Part shown: positions 7,120-15,511 of the stretch, piece by piece | Position numbering within the stretch: position 1 is the stretch's first letter | Layout: each line of letters begins with the position of its first letter | NCBI RefSeq assembly: GCF_000258175.1 | Contig: NZ_JH636049.1 | Location: 2,829,482-2,893,481 of the forward strand | DNA: 64,000 bases | Direction: 5' to 3' | Origin: Saccharomonospora xinjiangensis XJ-54 | GTDB taxonomy: Bacteria > Actinomycetota > Actinomycetes > Mycobacteriales > Pseudonocardiaceae | Notes under the pieces: model-generated | The model's input: the letters and a program-made list of their open reading frames with translations, nothing else | Told to the model about the DNA's origin: nothing | Databases searched by the model: none | Position numbers and translations under genes: made by a program

Positions 7120-8943
7120 ATGCCCGTCTTCCGTCAGCGAACAGTCCTGCTCGTGCTCGCCCTGCTCGCGCTCGTGGCAGGCACGGCGGCAAGTGACCCC
7201 CGTCCCGCAGCCGTAGACGACCCCCGTCCCACAGCCGACCTCGCCGGAAAGGCCGTCCTGTCACCCGGAACCCACGGCTATCACTGCTATCGCATCCCAG
7301 CGCTCGTCACCACGAACGACGGCACGATCCTGATGTTCGCCGAGGGACGCAAGCCCGACTGTTCGGACTCGGGAAGGCACGACGTGATCGTCGTGCGCTC
7401 CACAGACGGCGGTGCCACCTGGAGCGATCCGCACGTGGTTCACGCGGGCGGCGATTCCACGGCACACAACCCCACGCCCGTCGTGGACTCGCGCACCGGC
7501 AGGGTCGTGCTGCTGACCAGCCGGAACTACCGCAGCGCATGGGTGCAGCACAGCGACGACGACGGCGTCACGTGGTCGGAACCCGTCGAGATCACGGACT
7601 CGGTCGCGGAACCGGGATGGACGTCCTACGCCACAGGGCCCGCGCACGCGATCCAGCTCACGCGAAGTGTGCACAGGGGACGGCTCGTGGCGGGGACCAC
7701 CTACCGCACGGCCGACGGCACCAAGGGCGTCGCGTTGATCCACAGCGACGACGGCGGGCTGACGTGGCGGCTCGGCGCCTACGACCACGAGGCCGCACCC
7801 GAGTTGAACGTGCAGGAACCCTCGGTGTTCGAACGCCCGGACGGCTCGCTGTTCGTGCTCGCGCGCAACGAGAAGGGAACGAGCGAGGCGACCGTGGCGT
7901 CGGCGGTCGCGGTGGACGGCGGTTCGCGGTTTTCCGAGCGCTTCCACGCGGGTGCGGCCGAGCGGAGCCTCGCCGTGCCCACGGTGCAGGCATCCACGCT
8001 TGAACTGCGCGCGACCGACCGAGGTGATCGCTACAACCGCGTGCTGTTAGCGGCGCCGTCCCGCCAGGGGGAGACGCGCGAGCGCATGGCGATCCGCTCC
8101 ACGTACAAGGGCGGAGCGGAGTGGGTCGATCCCTCCGGTGGCACGGTGGTCTACGAGGGGATGTCGTCGTACACCGACCTGACACTGCTCGCCGACGGCC
8201 GCGTCGGCCTCGCGTACGAGCGGGCAGTGCACTGGTCGCACGGATACCTGTGGTTCACGACATTCACCGAAGCCGACCTCGGCCTTCCCGACGGCGACAC
8301 CGAAGGGTTGCCGGTGACCCAGGACTCGTCGCCGAACGACCTTGACGCCTGGCTGCGTGGTGGGGCGGCCGTCGTGCCGGGGAGGTTCGGCGCAGCCGTG
8401 GCGCTGGACGGTATCGACGACCACGTGCAACTGCCCTTCGCCGAGAAGCTGGCGGTGAGCAGCGGCGATTTCACCTGGTCGGCCTGGTTCTCCTACAGCG
8501 GCGGCTCATCGCCGCAGCCGTTGCTGTGGGCGTACAACCAGGGTTCGGTGTACTCGCAGGTGTGGCTGCGAGCTGAGCCGGGGCAGAACCGGCTCAGGGC
8601 GTGGGCGCAGAGCGGTGAGGACGTCGCCGTGCTCGAAACCGGCGACGCCTACGACGATCGACGCTGGCATCACGTGGCGCTGCGCCGAGCCGGCGACCGG
8701 TTCACGTTGCATGTGGACGGTCGGATCGTCGCGTCCACCTCCGCACCGGAACTCGGTTCGGTGAGCCCGAAACGCCCGTTCGCCATTCACCTCGGGCAGC
8801 GGCTCGACGGGGCGCAACACCTCGCAGGCAAGCTGGACGAGGTTCGCCTCTACGGCAGGGCACTGGGAGACTCGGAGATCAACGCGTTGTACGGGTCGAA
8901 CGCCGTGATCACCGAGGGACTTCGCATCCGGCTGGCGTTCTGA
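7120..8943 (+). CDS. Secreted sialidase with C-terminal LamG-like lectin domain
   Basis: A 607-residue secreted enzyme. A signal peptide (about residues 1-26) is followed by a sialidase beta-propeller with YRIP, Asp boxes RSTDGGATW, HSDDDGVTW and HSDDGGLTW, and the late LAYER Tyr/Glu motif. From about residue 400 a concanavalin/LamG-like jelly-roll domain follows (FTWSAWFSY, WHHVALRR, LDEVRLYGRALGDSEI), a carbohydrate-binding module that would hold the enzyme on glycans. I chose ATG at 7120, with GGAG five bases upstream, over an in-frame start at 7099. It is divergent from the other sialidase and differs from it chiefly by this lectin domain. Desialylation of glycoproteins or scavenging are possible roles. 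Confidence 0.85.
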   Translation: MPVFRQRTVLLVLALLALVAGTAASDPRPAAVDDPRPTADLAGKAVLSPGTHGYHCYRIPALVTTNDGTILMFAEGRKPDCSDSGRHDVIVVRSTDGGATWSDPHVVHAGGDSTAHNPTPVVDSRTGRVVLLTSRNYRSAWVQHSDDDGVTWSEPVEITDSVAEPGWTSYATGPAHAIQLTRSVHRGRLVAGTTYRTADGTKGVALIHSDDGGLTWRLGAYDHEAAPELNVQEPSVFERPDGSLFVLARNEKGTSEATVASAVAVDGGSRFSERFHAGAAERSLAVPTVQASTLELRATDRGDRYNRVLLAAPSRQGETRERMAIRSTYKGGAEWVDPSGGTVVYEGMSSYTDLTLLADGRVGLAYERAVHWSHGYLWFTTFTEADLGLPDGDTEGLPVTQDSSPNDLDAWLRGGAAVVPGRFGAAVALDGIDDHVQLPFAEKLAVSSGDFTWSAWFSYSGGSSPQPLLWAYNQGSVYSQVWLRAEPGQNRLRAWAQSGEDVAVLETGDAYDDRRWHHVALRRAGDRFTLHVDGRIVASTSAPELGSVSPKRPFAIHLGQRLDGAQHLAGKLDEVRLYGRALGDSEINALYGSNAVITEGLRIRLAF

Positions 8944-9056
8944 CCGGAAGTGGCAATCCTGCCCCGGACTCCGAGGGAAGAGCGGCTGTGACGAAACACA
9001 CCCAACAGGTTCGGGGTGCCGCAGGTGGCGAGAGCCGCGCGCGGGAACGCACGTGA

Positions 9057-9128
9057 TGTGGAGTTGGCGCCAGCGCTGCTGGATGTGGCGTTGGCGCCAC
9101 CACTGCTGGATGTGGCGCTCGCGCCACA
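9057..9128. repeat. 27-bp tandem array with a hairpin in each unit
   Basis: Between the sialidase and SIS genes a 27-base unit occurs about 2.7 times. The second and third copies contain perfect six-base stems GTGGCG/CGCCAC, at 9085-9100 with loop TTGG and at 9112-9127 with loop CTCG. The first copy is degenerate. A short open frame (GTG 9025 to 9186) crosses the array and would encode a repeated LLDVALAP peptide; I do not call it a gene. The remaining intergenic bases show no other feature. Confidence 0.7.
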
Positions 9129-9201
9129 CCGGTTGCGTGAGGCAGCCGGCGGAGATGAGATGGCCGCGTGCTCATCACGGACGTGAAGGAGACCATGCCG
9201 G

Positions 9202-9912
9202 ATGCGTGACAGGATGCGGGAGCTGCTCGACGCCGTCGATTCGCAGCAGGAGGAACTGGGCAAGGCTGCTGGGCTGCTGCTCGACGTGGTGAGCGGGGAC
9301 GGCATCGTCCACGCGGCTGGAGCAGGCCATTCGCTGGCGATGGTGTGCGAGACGTTCTACCGTGCAGGTGGTCTTGCCGCGGTGCGACCCCTGTGGGACC
9401 CCGAGGTGCTTCCGCTGACGGGGGCGCTGCGCAGCTCGGCTGCCGAGCGGGTACCTGGCAGGGGGCGAGGTCTCGCCGAACGCGCCGACATCCGCACCGG
9501 CGATGCGGTGGTGGTGTTCTCCACCAGTGGCCGTAACCCGTACCCGGTCGAGATCGCGCAGGTGGCGAGGGATTCGGGTGTGCCGGTGGTGGCTGTCACG
9601 TCTACCGCGGCGTCGGCCGCGGCCACCGACCGCAGCGGCAGCAGGCTCGCCGATTTCGCCACCGTCGTCCTCGACACCCATGTGCCGCCGGGCGACGTCG
9701 TGTATCCGGCCACCGCGCCCCGGACCTCGGCCGCTTCCACCGTCGCCGCTGCGTACCTGTGGGCGGCACTGCTCGCCGAACTGGAGGACCTGGCCGTTCA
9801 CCGAGGCGTGGAACTTCCGTTGTGGACGAGCGCCAACGTGCCGGGTGGGGACGAGCGCAACGTGGAGCTCGTGGCGCGCTACGGCGAACGCATCCCGGAG
9901 CTGTCGGCCTGA
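9202..9912 (+). CDS. SIS-domain sugar phosphate-binding protein (UPF0309-like)
   Basis: A 236-residue single SIS-domain protein. HAAGAGHSLAM and VFSTSGRNPYPVEIA are the two SIS phosphosugar-binding loops, and the length fits the UPF0309 group of uncharacterised putative sugar isomerases. It should bind a phosphorylated sugar and either isomerise it or act as a sensor. AAGGAG stands about eleven bases before ATG 9202. Its last 34 bases overlap the 3' end of the convergent sigma factor gene. No sugar kinase or transporter is adjacent, so the substrate is unknown. Confidence 0.75.
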   Translation: MRDRMRELLDAVDSQQEELGKAAGLLLDVVSGDGIVHAAGAGHSLAMVCETFYRAGGLAAVRPLWDPEVLPLTGALRSSAAERVPGRGRGLAERADIRTGDAVVVFSTSGRNPYPVEIAQVARDSGVPVVAVTSTAASAAATDRSGSRLADFATVVLDTHVPPGDVVYPATAPRTSAASTVAAAYLWAALLAELEDLAVHRGVELPLWTSANVPGGDERNVELVARYGERIPELSA

Positions 9913-10886
9913 GCGACCCACCTCGGCAGCCCGAACAGGTCGAACACTTCGGGGCCGAGATAGTTCATCACGTGCCTGATGCCGTCGGCCGACGGATCCA
10001 GGATCTGCACGAGAAAGGCGTCGTAGCCCTCGCCGGAGGTGGCACGGAAGTACTGCGCGAAACCCGGCTGCCCGTTGGCCGTCACCGGAACCATGAGGAT
10101 GCCACCCGGCTTGCCGGGGCAGCGGGTGGCGAGGTGGCGTCCCACGGCGTCCGCGCCCCGGTACCACGACACGAACGGCGGCATCTCCCACACGATGTCG
10201 GAGGTGAACAACTCCACCAGCCTCGGGATGTCCTTGCGTTCGAACGCCGCGACGTAGTCGTCGAGCAACTCGCGCCGTGCCGCTTCGGTGGGTTCCGTCA
10301 CCGCGTCGGGACGCAAGGTGAGGTCGTCCATCGTCGCGCGGGCACGCTGGAGCAGGCTGTTGACGGCGGCGGTCGTCGTGTCGAGAGTGTCGGCCACCTC
10401 CGAAGCGCGCAAGGCCAGCACGTCGCGCAGCAGGAGCACCGCACGCTGTCGAGGTGGCAGATGCTGGAGTGCCGCGACGAAGGCAAGCCGGATACTCTCC
10501 CTCCCCGAGACGACGGCGGCGGGATCGTCGGGCAGATCGACCAGCGTGTCGGGCATCGGCTGCAACCACGGCACCTCACGACCGTTCACGAGGTCGTCGG
10601 AAGGGTCGCTGCTCGTGCCATCGACGCCACTCGGAGTGGGCCTTCTCCGCATACCTTTCAGCGCGTTGAGGCACGTCGTTGTGGCGACCCGGTGCAGCCA
10701 CGTGCGCAGAGACGACCTGCCCTCGAAGCCTGCGTAGCCACGCCACGCCCTGAGCAGGGTCTCCTGGAGCACGTCCTCCGCCTCGTGCGCCGAGCCGAGC
10801 ATGCGGTAGCAGTGGGCCAGCAACTCGCGACGGTAGGGAGCGACCTCCCGCGCGAAGGCGGGGTTGGCGGCCGTGTCGGTACTCAC
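9879..10886 (-). CDS. ECF sigma factor with C-terminal SnoaL-like domain
   Basis: A 335-residue RNA polymerase sigma factor. Region 2 contains AHCYRMLGSAHEAEDVLQET. Region 4 contains LPPRQRAVLLLRDVLALRAS plus the helix-turn-helix that follows it. A C-terminal ~130-residue SnoaL-like domain (DYVAAFERKDIPRLVELF onward) is typical of SigG/SigJ-like ECF groups, where the extension regulates activity in place of a separate anti-sigma factor. I chose GTG at 10886; the ribosome binding site is weak, so the start is uncertain. It follows the STAS gene by ~50 bases on the same strand and may be part of that operon, but ECF factors are not usually controlled by STAS proteins. Confidence 0.85.
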   Translation of the reverse strand: MSTDTAANPAFAREVAPYRRELLAHCYRMLGSAHEAEDVLQETLLRAWRGYAGFEGRSSLRTWLHRVATTTCLNALKGMRRRPTPSGVDGTSSDPSDDLVNGREVPWLQPMPDTLVDLPDDPAAVVSGRESIRLAFVAALQHLPPRQRAVLLLRDVLALRASEVADTLDTTTAAVNSLLQRARATMDDLTLRPDAVTEPTEAARRELLDDYVAAFERKDIPRLVELFTSDIVWEMPPFVSWYRGADAVGRHLATRCPGKPGGILMVPVTANGQPGFAQYFRATSGEGYDAFLVQILDPSADGIRHVMNYLGPEVFDLFGLPRWVAQADSSGMRSP

Positions 10887-10935
10887 GCCGGCAGGGTAAC
10901 CACGCACCCCGACAGCGGAGAAACGGCGCGGAGAC

Positions 10936-11253
10936 TCAGGGTTTCACCTGCGCCACGGCGGCCATCCCCGACATCTCCAGCACACGGCGGGTTGGGGTGC
11001 CGGGGGGCGCGATCACGGTGCACGTCGTTTGCAGGAGGCGGAGTCGCTCCGCGAGGGCGAACAGAATCCGCAGCCCCGCGCTGTCGATGTAACTCAGCCC
11101 GGCGAGGTCGATGGTCACGGCGAGGAGATGGTTGTCGATGGACGCGAAGACCTTCTCCTTCACCACATCGCTGTTGGAGAGGTCGATCTCGCCGGTCAGG
11201 AGGATCTCGACGGTGTTGCCGTGTGAGCGGACCTCGACATTCGCAGTGGTCAT
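10936..11253 (-). CDS. STAS-domain anti-anti-sigma factor (RsbV-like)
   Basis: A 105-residue STAS protein. The motif AGLSYIDSAGLRIL contains the serine phosphorylated by the cognate RsbW-type kinase, and VEILLTGEIDLSN is the first strand of the fold. When unphosphorylated it should bind the kinase and free its sigma factor. ATG at 11253 overlaps the stop of the upstream phosphatase/ATPase gene by four bases (ATGA), so the two are translationally coupled and almost certainly form one switch. GGAGAGCGAGCAGGC precedes the start. Confidence 0.88.
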   Translation of the reverse strand: MTTANVEVRSHGNTVEILLTGEIDLSNSDVVKEKVFASIDNHLLAVTIDLAGLSYIDSAGLRILFALAERLRLLQTTCTVIAPPGTPTRRVLEMSGMAAVAQVKP

Positions 11254-12875
11254 GCCTGCTCGCTCTCCGCCAGTCGCTTTCGCAGCACAACGCACGTGCC
11301 TGTCTGGTCGTGGTCTACCGTGACCTCGTCGCAGAGCTGGCGCATGAGCTGTGTTCCCCTCCCTCGGTGGGTGCCCCTTGGGGATCGCCACGTACCCGTG
11401 TCGCAGATCCCGATTTGGACTTCGAAGTCATGTGCTTCGAGGTGAAGTTCCACCTTACCGCCCTGCGGTCCGTAGGCGTGCTCGATCGAGTTGGCCACGG
11501 CTTCGCCCACAGCGATGAGCAGGTCCGCGATGTCGTCCTCGGTGGCTCCCACCGTGGGCAGCCACCGCCTCAGCTCCCCGCGCACATCGGCGAGTGACTC
11601 GGGGACGGCGTCGATCTCCAGGTCCAGCTTCCGGGACGCCGTGGAGGGCTGCCTCCGAACGGCGAGCACAGCGACGTCGTCGGCGGGTGTCTCCTCGCCG
11701 ATGAGTTTGCTCATGACCTCGGCGCACAACAGCTCGGCAGGGCCGGTGCGGACGGCCTCGCACAGCAGCCGAAGCCCGTCGTCGAGCTGGCGCTGCCGCC
11801 GCTCCACCAATCCGTCGGTGTAGAAGAGCAGCGTCCCGCCGGAGGGAACAGCGATCGTGGTGGTGCGCCTCCCCTGCGCGGAGGAGCTGACCCCGATGGG
11901 AGCGTCCACCTCGGCCTCGGTGAGAAGGCGGCTCGGCGCGTCCTGCACCGCGAGGACCGGGGCGAGGTGGCCTGCCAGGGAGAGGCGCACCGCGTCGAAC
12001 GACGGCTCCCAGATGCCGCACGCCACCGTCGCCATTGTCTCGGGCTCGAAGTGCCTGACATGCCGATCGACCTTGGCGAGCACCTCGGCCGGATCGTCGC
12101 TCTCCAGCGCGTACGCGCGGAGGGTGGTTCGCAACCGGCCCATCACCATCGCGGCAGCGAGCCCCCTGCCGACGACGTCGCCGACGGCCACACACACTCT
12201 GCCGGACGGCAGGGTGAACACGTCGTACCAGTCGCCGCTGATCTCAAGGCGCTCGCCTGGCACGTAGCGGGAACCGAAGTCGAGGCCGGAGACCCGTGGC
12301 AGCTCGGCAGGCAGCAATGAGCGTTGGAGAGTGTTCGCCGCGTTGCGCTCGGTGGAGCTGAGCTGGCTTCGCACATGCACGGCGACTCGGTCACCGACGA
12401 CCCGCAGCCACTCCACCTCGTCGTCGTCGAACCTGCGCTCCTTCGTCGTGCCGACATGGAGGATGCCGAGCAGGTGGTTCTCGGCGAGCAGGGGAACGCC
12501 GACGAGGGTGCGCAGTCCCTTCCGCCATAGAAGCGGGTTGACCACGGTTTCCGCGTTCACGGCGTCGATGATGTACGGCTCGCGCCTCGCGGCGATCCTG
12601 CCAGCGAACCCCTCGCCAACGCGAATCCGGACGCCCTGCCGTACCTCCTCCTCCAAACCCGAGGAGGCGGCGGCGATGAGTTGCTGCTCAGTGCTGTCGA
12701 GGAGAAGGACCGTCGCCGTGTCGGCGTCGAGCGTCTCGCGCACCCTGTCCAGTAATTCCTGGAGAACCTCTTCGAGGCTCAGGTACGCGAACTTCGCGTC
12801 GGTGACCGCCTCGATCCGGCGCAGGCGGTCTTCGGCTCTTCTCATATCGACCGCCCGTGGCATAGAGGCGAGCAT
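11250..12875 (-). CDS. GAF / PP2C phosphatase / HATPase anti-sigma kinase fusion
   Basis: A ~541-residue protein holding both halves of a partner switch. A GAF sensor (about 15-165) is followed by a SpoIIE/PP2C phosphatase (SGDWYDVF, GDVVGRG, FYTDGLVE, DDVAVLAV). A C-terminal GHKL ATPase of RsbW type follows, with N-box IAVGEAVANSIEHAY and a later GRGTQLM. It should both phosphorylate and dephosphorylate the STAS protein encoded immediately downstream, depending on the GAF signal. Possible starts are ATG 12875, preceded closely by GGAG, and ATG 12863 or 12845; none has an ideal ribosome binding site. A 21-bp repeat array lies about 60 bases upstream. Such fusions are common in Streptomyces and relatives. 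Confidence 0.85.
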   Translation of the reverse strand: MLASMPRAVDMRRAEDRLRRIEAVTDAKFAYLSLEEVLQELLDRVRETLDADTATVLLLDSTEQQLIAAASSGLEEEVRQGVRIRVGEGFAGRIAARREPYIIDAVNAETVVNPLLWRKGLRTLVGVPLLAENHLLGILHVGTTKERRFDDDEVEWLRVVGDRVAVHVRSQLSSTERNAANTLQRSLLPAELPRVSGLDFGSRYVPGERLEISGDWYDVFTLPSGRVCVAVGDVVGRGLAAAMVMGRLRTTLRAYALESDDPAEVLAKVDRHVRHFEPETMATVACGIWEPSFDAVRLSLAGHLAPVLAVQDAPSRLLTEAEVDAPIGVSSSAQGRRTTTIAVPSGGTLLFYTDGLVERRQRQLDDGLRLLCEAVRTGPAELLCAEVMSKLIGEETPADDVAVLAVRRQPSTASRKLDLEIDAVPESLADVRGELRRWLPTVGATEDDIADLLIAVGEAVANSIEHAYGPQGGKVELHLEAHDFEVQIGICDTGTWRSPRGTHRGRGTQLMRQLCDEVTVDHDQTGTCVVLRKRLAESEQA

Positions 12876-12935
12876 AGTCTCCGGGTACGTCTTTGGCAGC
12901 CGTCGCAAACGTGATGCTCCGCGCTCCCTGACGCC

Positions 12936-13045
12936 GTGTCCGCACTTCTCGTACGCGTGTCCGCACTTCTCGTACGCGTGTCCGCACCTTATGCACGCGT
13001 GTTTGTGTCGCACGTTGCGAACACCCGCGCACAGGCTGCGGACAC
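12936..13045. repeat. 21-bp tandem-repeat array, locus B
   Basis: Three plus-strand units start at 12936, 12957 and 12978. The first two are identical and begin GTGTCCGCACTTCTCGTACG; the third begins GTGTCCGCACCTTATGC. Two opposing units follow (complement of 13025-13045 and the preceding 21 bases). The array fills the gap between the LigD polymerase stop at 13052 and the phosphatase/ATPase start. The opposing unit shares GCACAGGCTGCGGACACGCG almost exactly with locus A. Confidence 0.82.
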
Positions 13046-13051
13046 GCGGGA

Positions 13052-13957
13052 TCACAGGGTGGGGCGGTCGCTCGCCAGCAGCGGGGCGAAGAGGTCGCCG
13101 TGGTCGGCGACCCTGCCGAGCGTCTCCTCGGCGAGAAACACCAGATCGGCGGGCTCTTCGCATGCCTGGACCTCCTCCCAGGTCACCGGGGTCGAGACGG
13201 TCGGCGACGGCCTCGCGCGCAGCGAGTACGGGGCGATGGTGGTCTTCTTCGGATTGTTCTGGCTCCAGTCGATGAGCACCTTGCCGCCTCGGAGGTTCTT
13301 CGCCATGCGGGACACGACGAGTTCCGGCTTCTCGCGTTCGAGGTGCTCGGCGAGTCGCTTGGCGTAGTGGCTCGTGCGTTCGGCAGAGCGGGTCCGGACG
13401 GGCACGTACAGTTGCAGCCCTTTCGAACCGCTGGTCTTCGGGTAGGCGGTGAGGCCGTCGTCCGCGAGCGTGTCACGCAGCAGCGATGCGACCTCGCAGC
13501 ACTCGACGATCGTGGCGGGGGCTCCCGGGTCGAGGTCGAACACGAGCAGGTCGGGGGCGCGCTTCGCGCCACGGGGACCAACCGTCCATTGCGGAATGTG
13601 GAGTTCGATGGCCGCAAGGTGTGCTGCCCACACCAGCGTGGGAAGGTCCTGCACGAGCGCGAAGTCCGCGCTCTCCGCGCCACGGGAACTCCCCGGAGTC
13701 TCGATGCGCACGGTGCGTACCCAGTCGGGTGCGTGGCCTGAGACGTTCTTCTCGAAGAAGGACTTCGCCTCGACGCCGTTGGGATAGCGTTTCAGGGTGA
13801 GCGGGCGGTCTCTCAGGTGTGGCAGCAACACCGGTGCGATGCGCACGTAGTAGTCGATGACCGCTCCCTTGGTGAACCCGGATTCCGGGTAGAACACCTT
13901 GTCCAGATTGGACATCCGGAGGCGGCGGCCTTCGATCTCGACGAGTTGCCCTGTCAT
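13052..13957 (-). CDS. LigD polymerase domain protein (NHEJ primase-polymerase)
   Basis: A 301-residue stand-alone POL domain of the LigD family, an archaeo-eukaryotic primase-type enzyme that adds nucleotides at broken DNA ends. The family core is visible: LSNLDKVFYPE near the N-terminus, ADFALVQDLPTLVWAA, the catalytic DLDP in LLVFDLDPG, TSGSKGLQLYVP and LIDWSQNN. It lacks nuclease and ligase domains; these are encoded by the preceding gene, whose stop overlaps this ATG by four bases (ATGA). The two products should act as a split LigD. No Ku gene is in the window. Confidence 0.88.
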   Translation of the reverse strand: MTGQLVEIEGRRLRMSNLDKVFYPESGFTKGAVIDYYVRIAPVLLPHLRDRPLTLKRYPNGVEAKSFFEKNVSGHAPDWVRTVRIETPGSSRGAESADFALVQDLPTLVWAAHLAAIELHIPQWTVGPRGAKRAPDLLVFDLDPGAPATIVECCEVASLLRDTLADDGLTAYPKTSGSKGLQLYVPVRTRSAERTSHYAKRLAEHLEREKPELVVSRMAKNLRGGKVLIDWSQNNPKKTTIAPYSLRARPSPTVSTPVTWEEVQACEEPADLVFLAEETLGRVADHGDLFAPLLASDRPTL

Positions 13958-15399
13958 CGTGCCGTCCCCTCGGGGCCACGGTCCGGTCGCAGCCCACGCC
14001 AGGTCGGCGCGCGCAGCCTCCCTTCGTCCGTCCACGCCTTGAACGCCACCTCGCCGACGAGTTTCGGGCTCACCCAGTGGGCATCTGCCGCCCTGCTCTT
14101 CGGTAGCGGGGTGGTGAACGGTGTTCTCCTGCGCTCCAGCCGCCGCAGCCGGGCCGCCAGCGACCGCAGGGTCGCGTCGTCGAAGCCGGTGCCGACCTGA
14201 CCGACGTACCTCAGCCCCTCGCCGTCCGGTATGCCGAGCATGAGCGAGCCGAACGTGCCGGACCGCCTTCCCTCGCCAGGCCGCCATCCGCCGATCACCA
14301 CTTCCGACGTGAGCAGATCGGTGATCTTCACCCATGACCGGGAGCGTTCACCGGGACGGTAGGGCGCGTCGAGCCGTTTGGCGATTACTCCCTCGAGGCC
14401 CTGCTCAGCCGCGGCCACCACCACGGCATCGCCGCCCCCGGTGAAGCTGGGAGGTACCCGCCAGTGCTCGCCCGAGATGTCGAGTCGCTCCAGCAACCGG
14501 CGGCGCAGTCGGTAGGGCAGGCCGAGACACGAACGGCCGTCGAGGTGAAGCAGATCGAACACCAGGTACGTGACAGGGTGCTGCCGGGACAGCCGCCGTG
14601 CGTGCTGCTCGCCTGCGTGGATGCGGTTCCGCAACGCGGCGAAACTGGGCCTGCCGTCCCGTATGGCCACGATCTCGCCGTCCAGCCAAACCTTCGTGCT
14701 GCCGAGTTGCTCGCCGAGCGGGCGAAGTTCGGGATAGGCCGCGCTGATGTCGTCGCCACGCCGGGAGTGGAACGTCGCTCTGCCGCCTTCGACCCTGGCG
14801 AGTGCGCGCACGCCGTCCCACTTGAACTCGTAGGCGTACTCGGCATCGTGCTCCGGATCAGGCAGCGTTCCCGCGACGGCCAGCATCGGCTTCAGCTTCT
14901 CCGGCAGTGGCGTCCACTCGGGATCGTCGGGTGGGTCGGAGCGGATGACGTTCCAGTCTCTGCCGTTCTCCTCGCCACCACGGGAGCGGAAGAACACGTA
15001 CCGCCCGTGGACGCGTTCGCCGTGGAGCACCACGGACACCTCGTGGTCGTTCCACTTCAGGGTTTCGTATCGGCCCCTGTCCCAGATCGTCATGCGCCCC
15101 GCGCCGTACTCGCCGCTGGGAATGTCGCCGGAGAAGGTGGCGTACTCCAGAGGATGGTCCTCGGTGTGGACGGCGAGGCGCACGGTGCCCGGCTGCTCGG
15201 GAAGGCCCTTCGGCACGGCGAAGGACACGAGCACGCCGTCGCGTTCCAGCCGCACGTCCCAGTGCAGCCGCCTCGCGTGGTGCTCGTGGATGACGAACTG
15301 CTCGCCCCCACCCTCTCCCGGTTCCACGTCGTCGGGCAGAGGTTCGGGAGTGCGTCCCTTCCTCCGTTTCGCCCGGTACGGATCGAGTCGAGAAGCCAT
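13954..15399 (-). CDS. ATP-dependent DNA ligase with N-terminal 3'-phosphoesterase domain (PE-LIG)
   Basis: A 481-residue end-joining ligase. The N-terminal phosphoesterase domain (about 35-150) carries FVIHEHHARRLHWDVRLE and GDIPSGEYGAG with the metal-binding histidines. The ligase domain has motif I KWDG in EFKWDGVRALARV, motif III-like LVFDLLHLDGR, motif IV EGVIAKRLD and motif V SWVKI. The C-terminal OB fold includes YVGQVGTGF. It should trim 3' ends and seal breaks with the POL protein encoded downstream. ATG 15399 is chosen from the usual family N-terminus; the ribosome binding site is weak. Confidence 0.88.
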   Translation of the reverse strand: MASRLDPYRAKRRKGRTPEPLPDDVEPGEGGGEQFVIHEHHARRLHWDVRLERDGVLVSFAVPKGLPEQPGTVRLAVHTEDHPLEYATFSGDIPSGEYGAGRMTIWDRGRYETLKWNDHEVSVVLHGERVHGRYVFFRSRGGEENGRDWNVIRSDPPDDPEWTPLPEKLKPMLAVAGTLPDPEHDAEYAYEFKWDGVRALARVEGGRATFHSRRGDDISAAYPELRPLGEQLGSTKVWLDGEIVAIRDGRPSFAALRNRIHAGEQHARRLSRQHPVTYLVFDLLHLDGRSCLGLPYRLRRRLLERLDISGEHWRVPPSFTGGGDAVVVAAAEQGLEGVIAKRLDAPYRPGERSRSWVKITDLLTSEVVIGGWRPGEGRRSGTFGSLMLGIPDGEGLRYVGQVGTGFDDATLRSLAARLRRLERRRTPFTTPLPKSRAADAHWVSPKLVGEVAFKAWTDEGRLRAPTWRGLRPDRGPEGTAR

Positions 15400-15511
15400 G
15401 CGCGCCGGGTACCCGGAGCAGGCCAGGTGAATGCCAGGACGGTGTCGTAAGACGAGATCAGCCGGGCACGGCGACGGCCGCACCCGGCTGATCCACTCTC
15501 CGCGCCGGAAC

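Noticed and set aside
9025..9186. Small gene for a repeated LLDVALAP peptide
   Set aside because: The repeat has hairpin symmetry at the DNA level, several frames are open, and there is no ribosome binding site.
13957..14335. N-terminal extension of the LigD polymerase protein
   Set aside because: It lies wholly within the ligase gene in another frame; the family N-terminus starts at ATG 13957.
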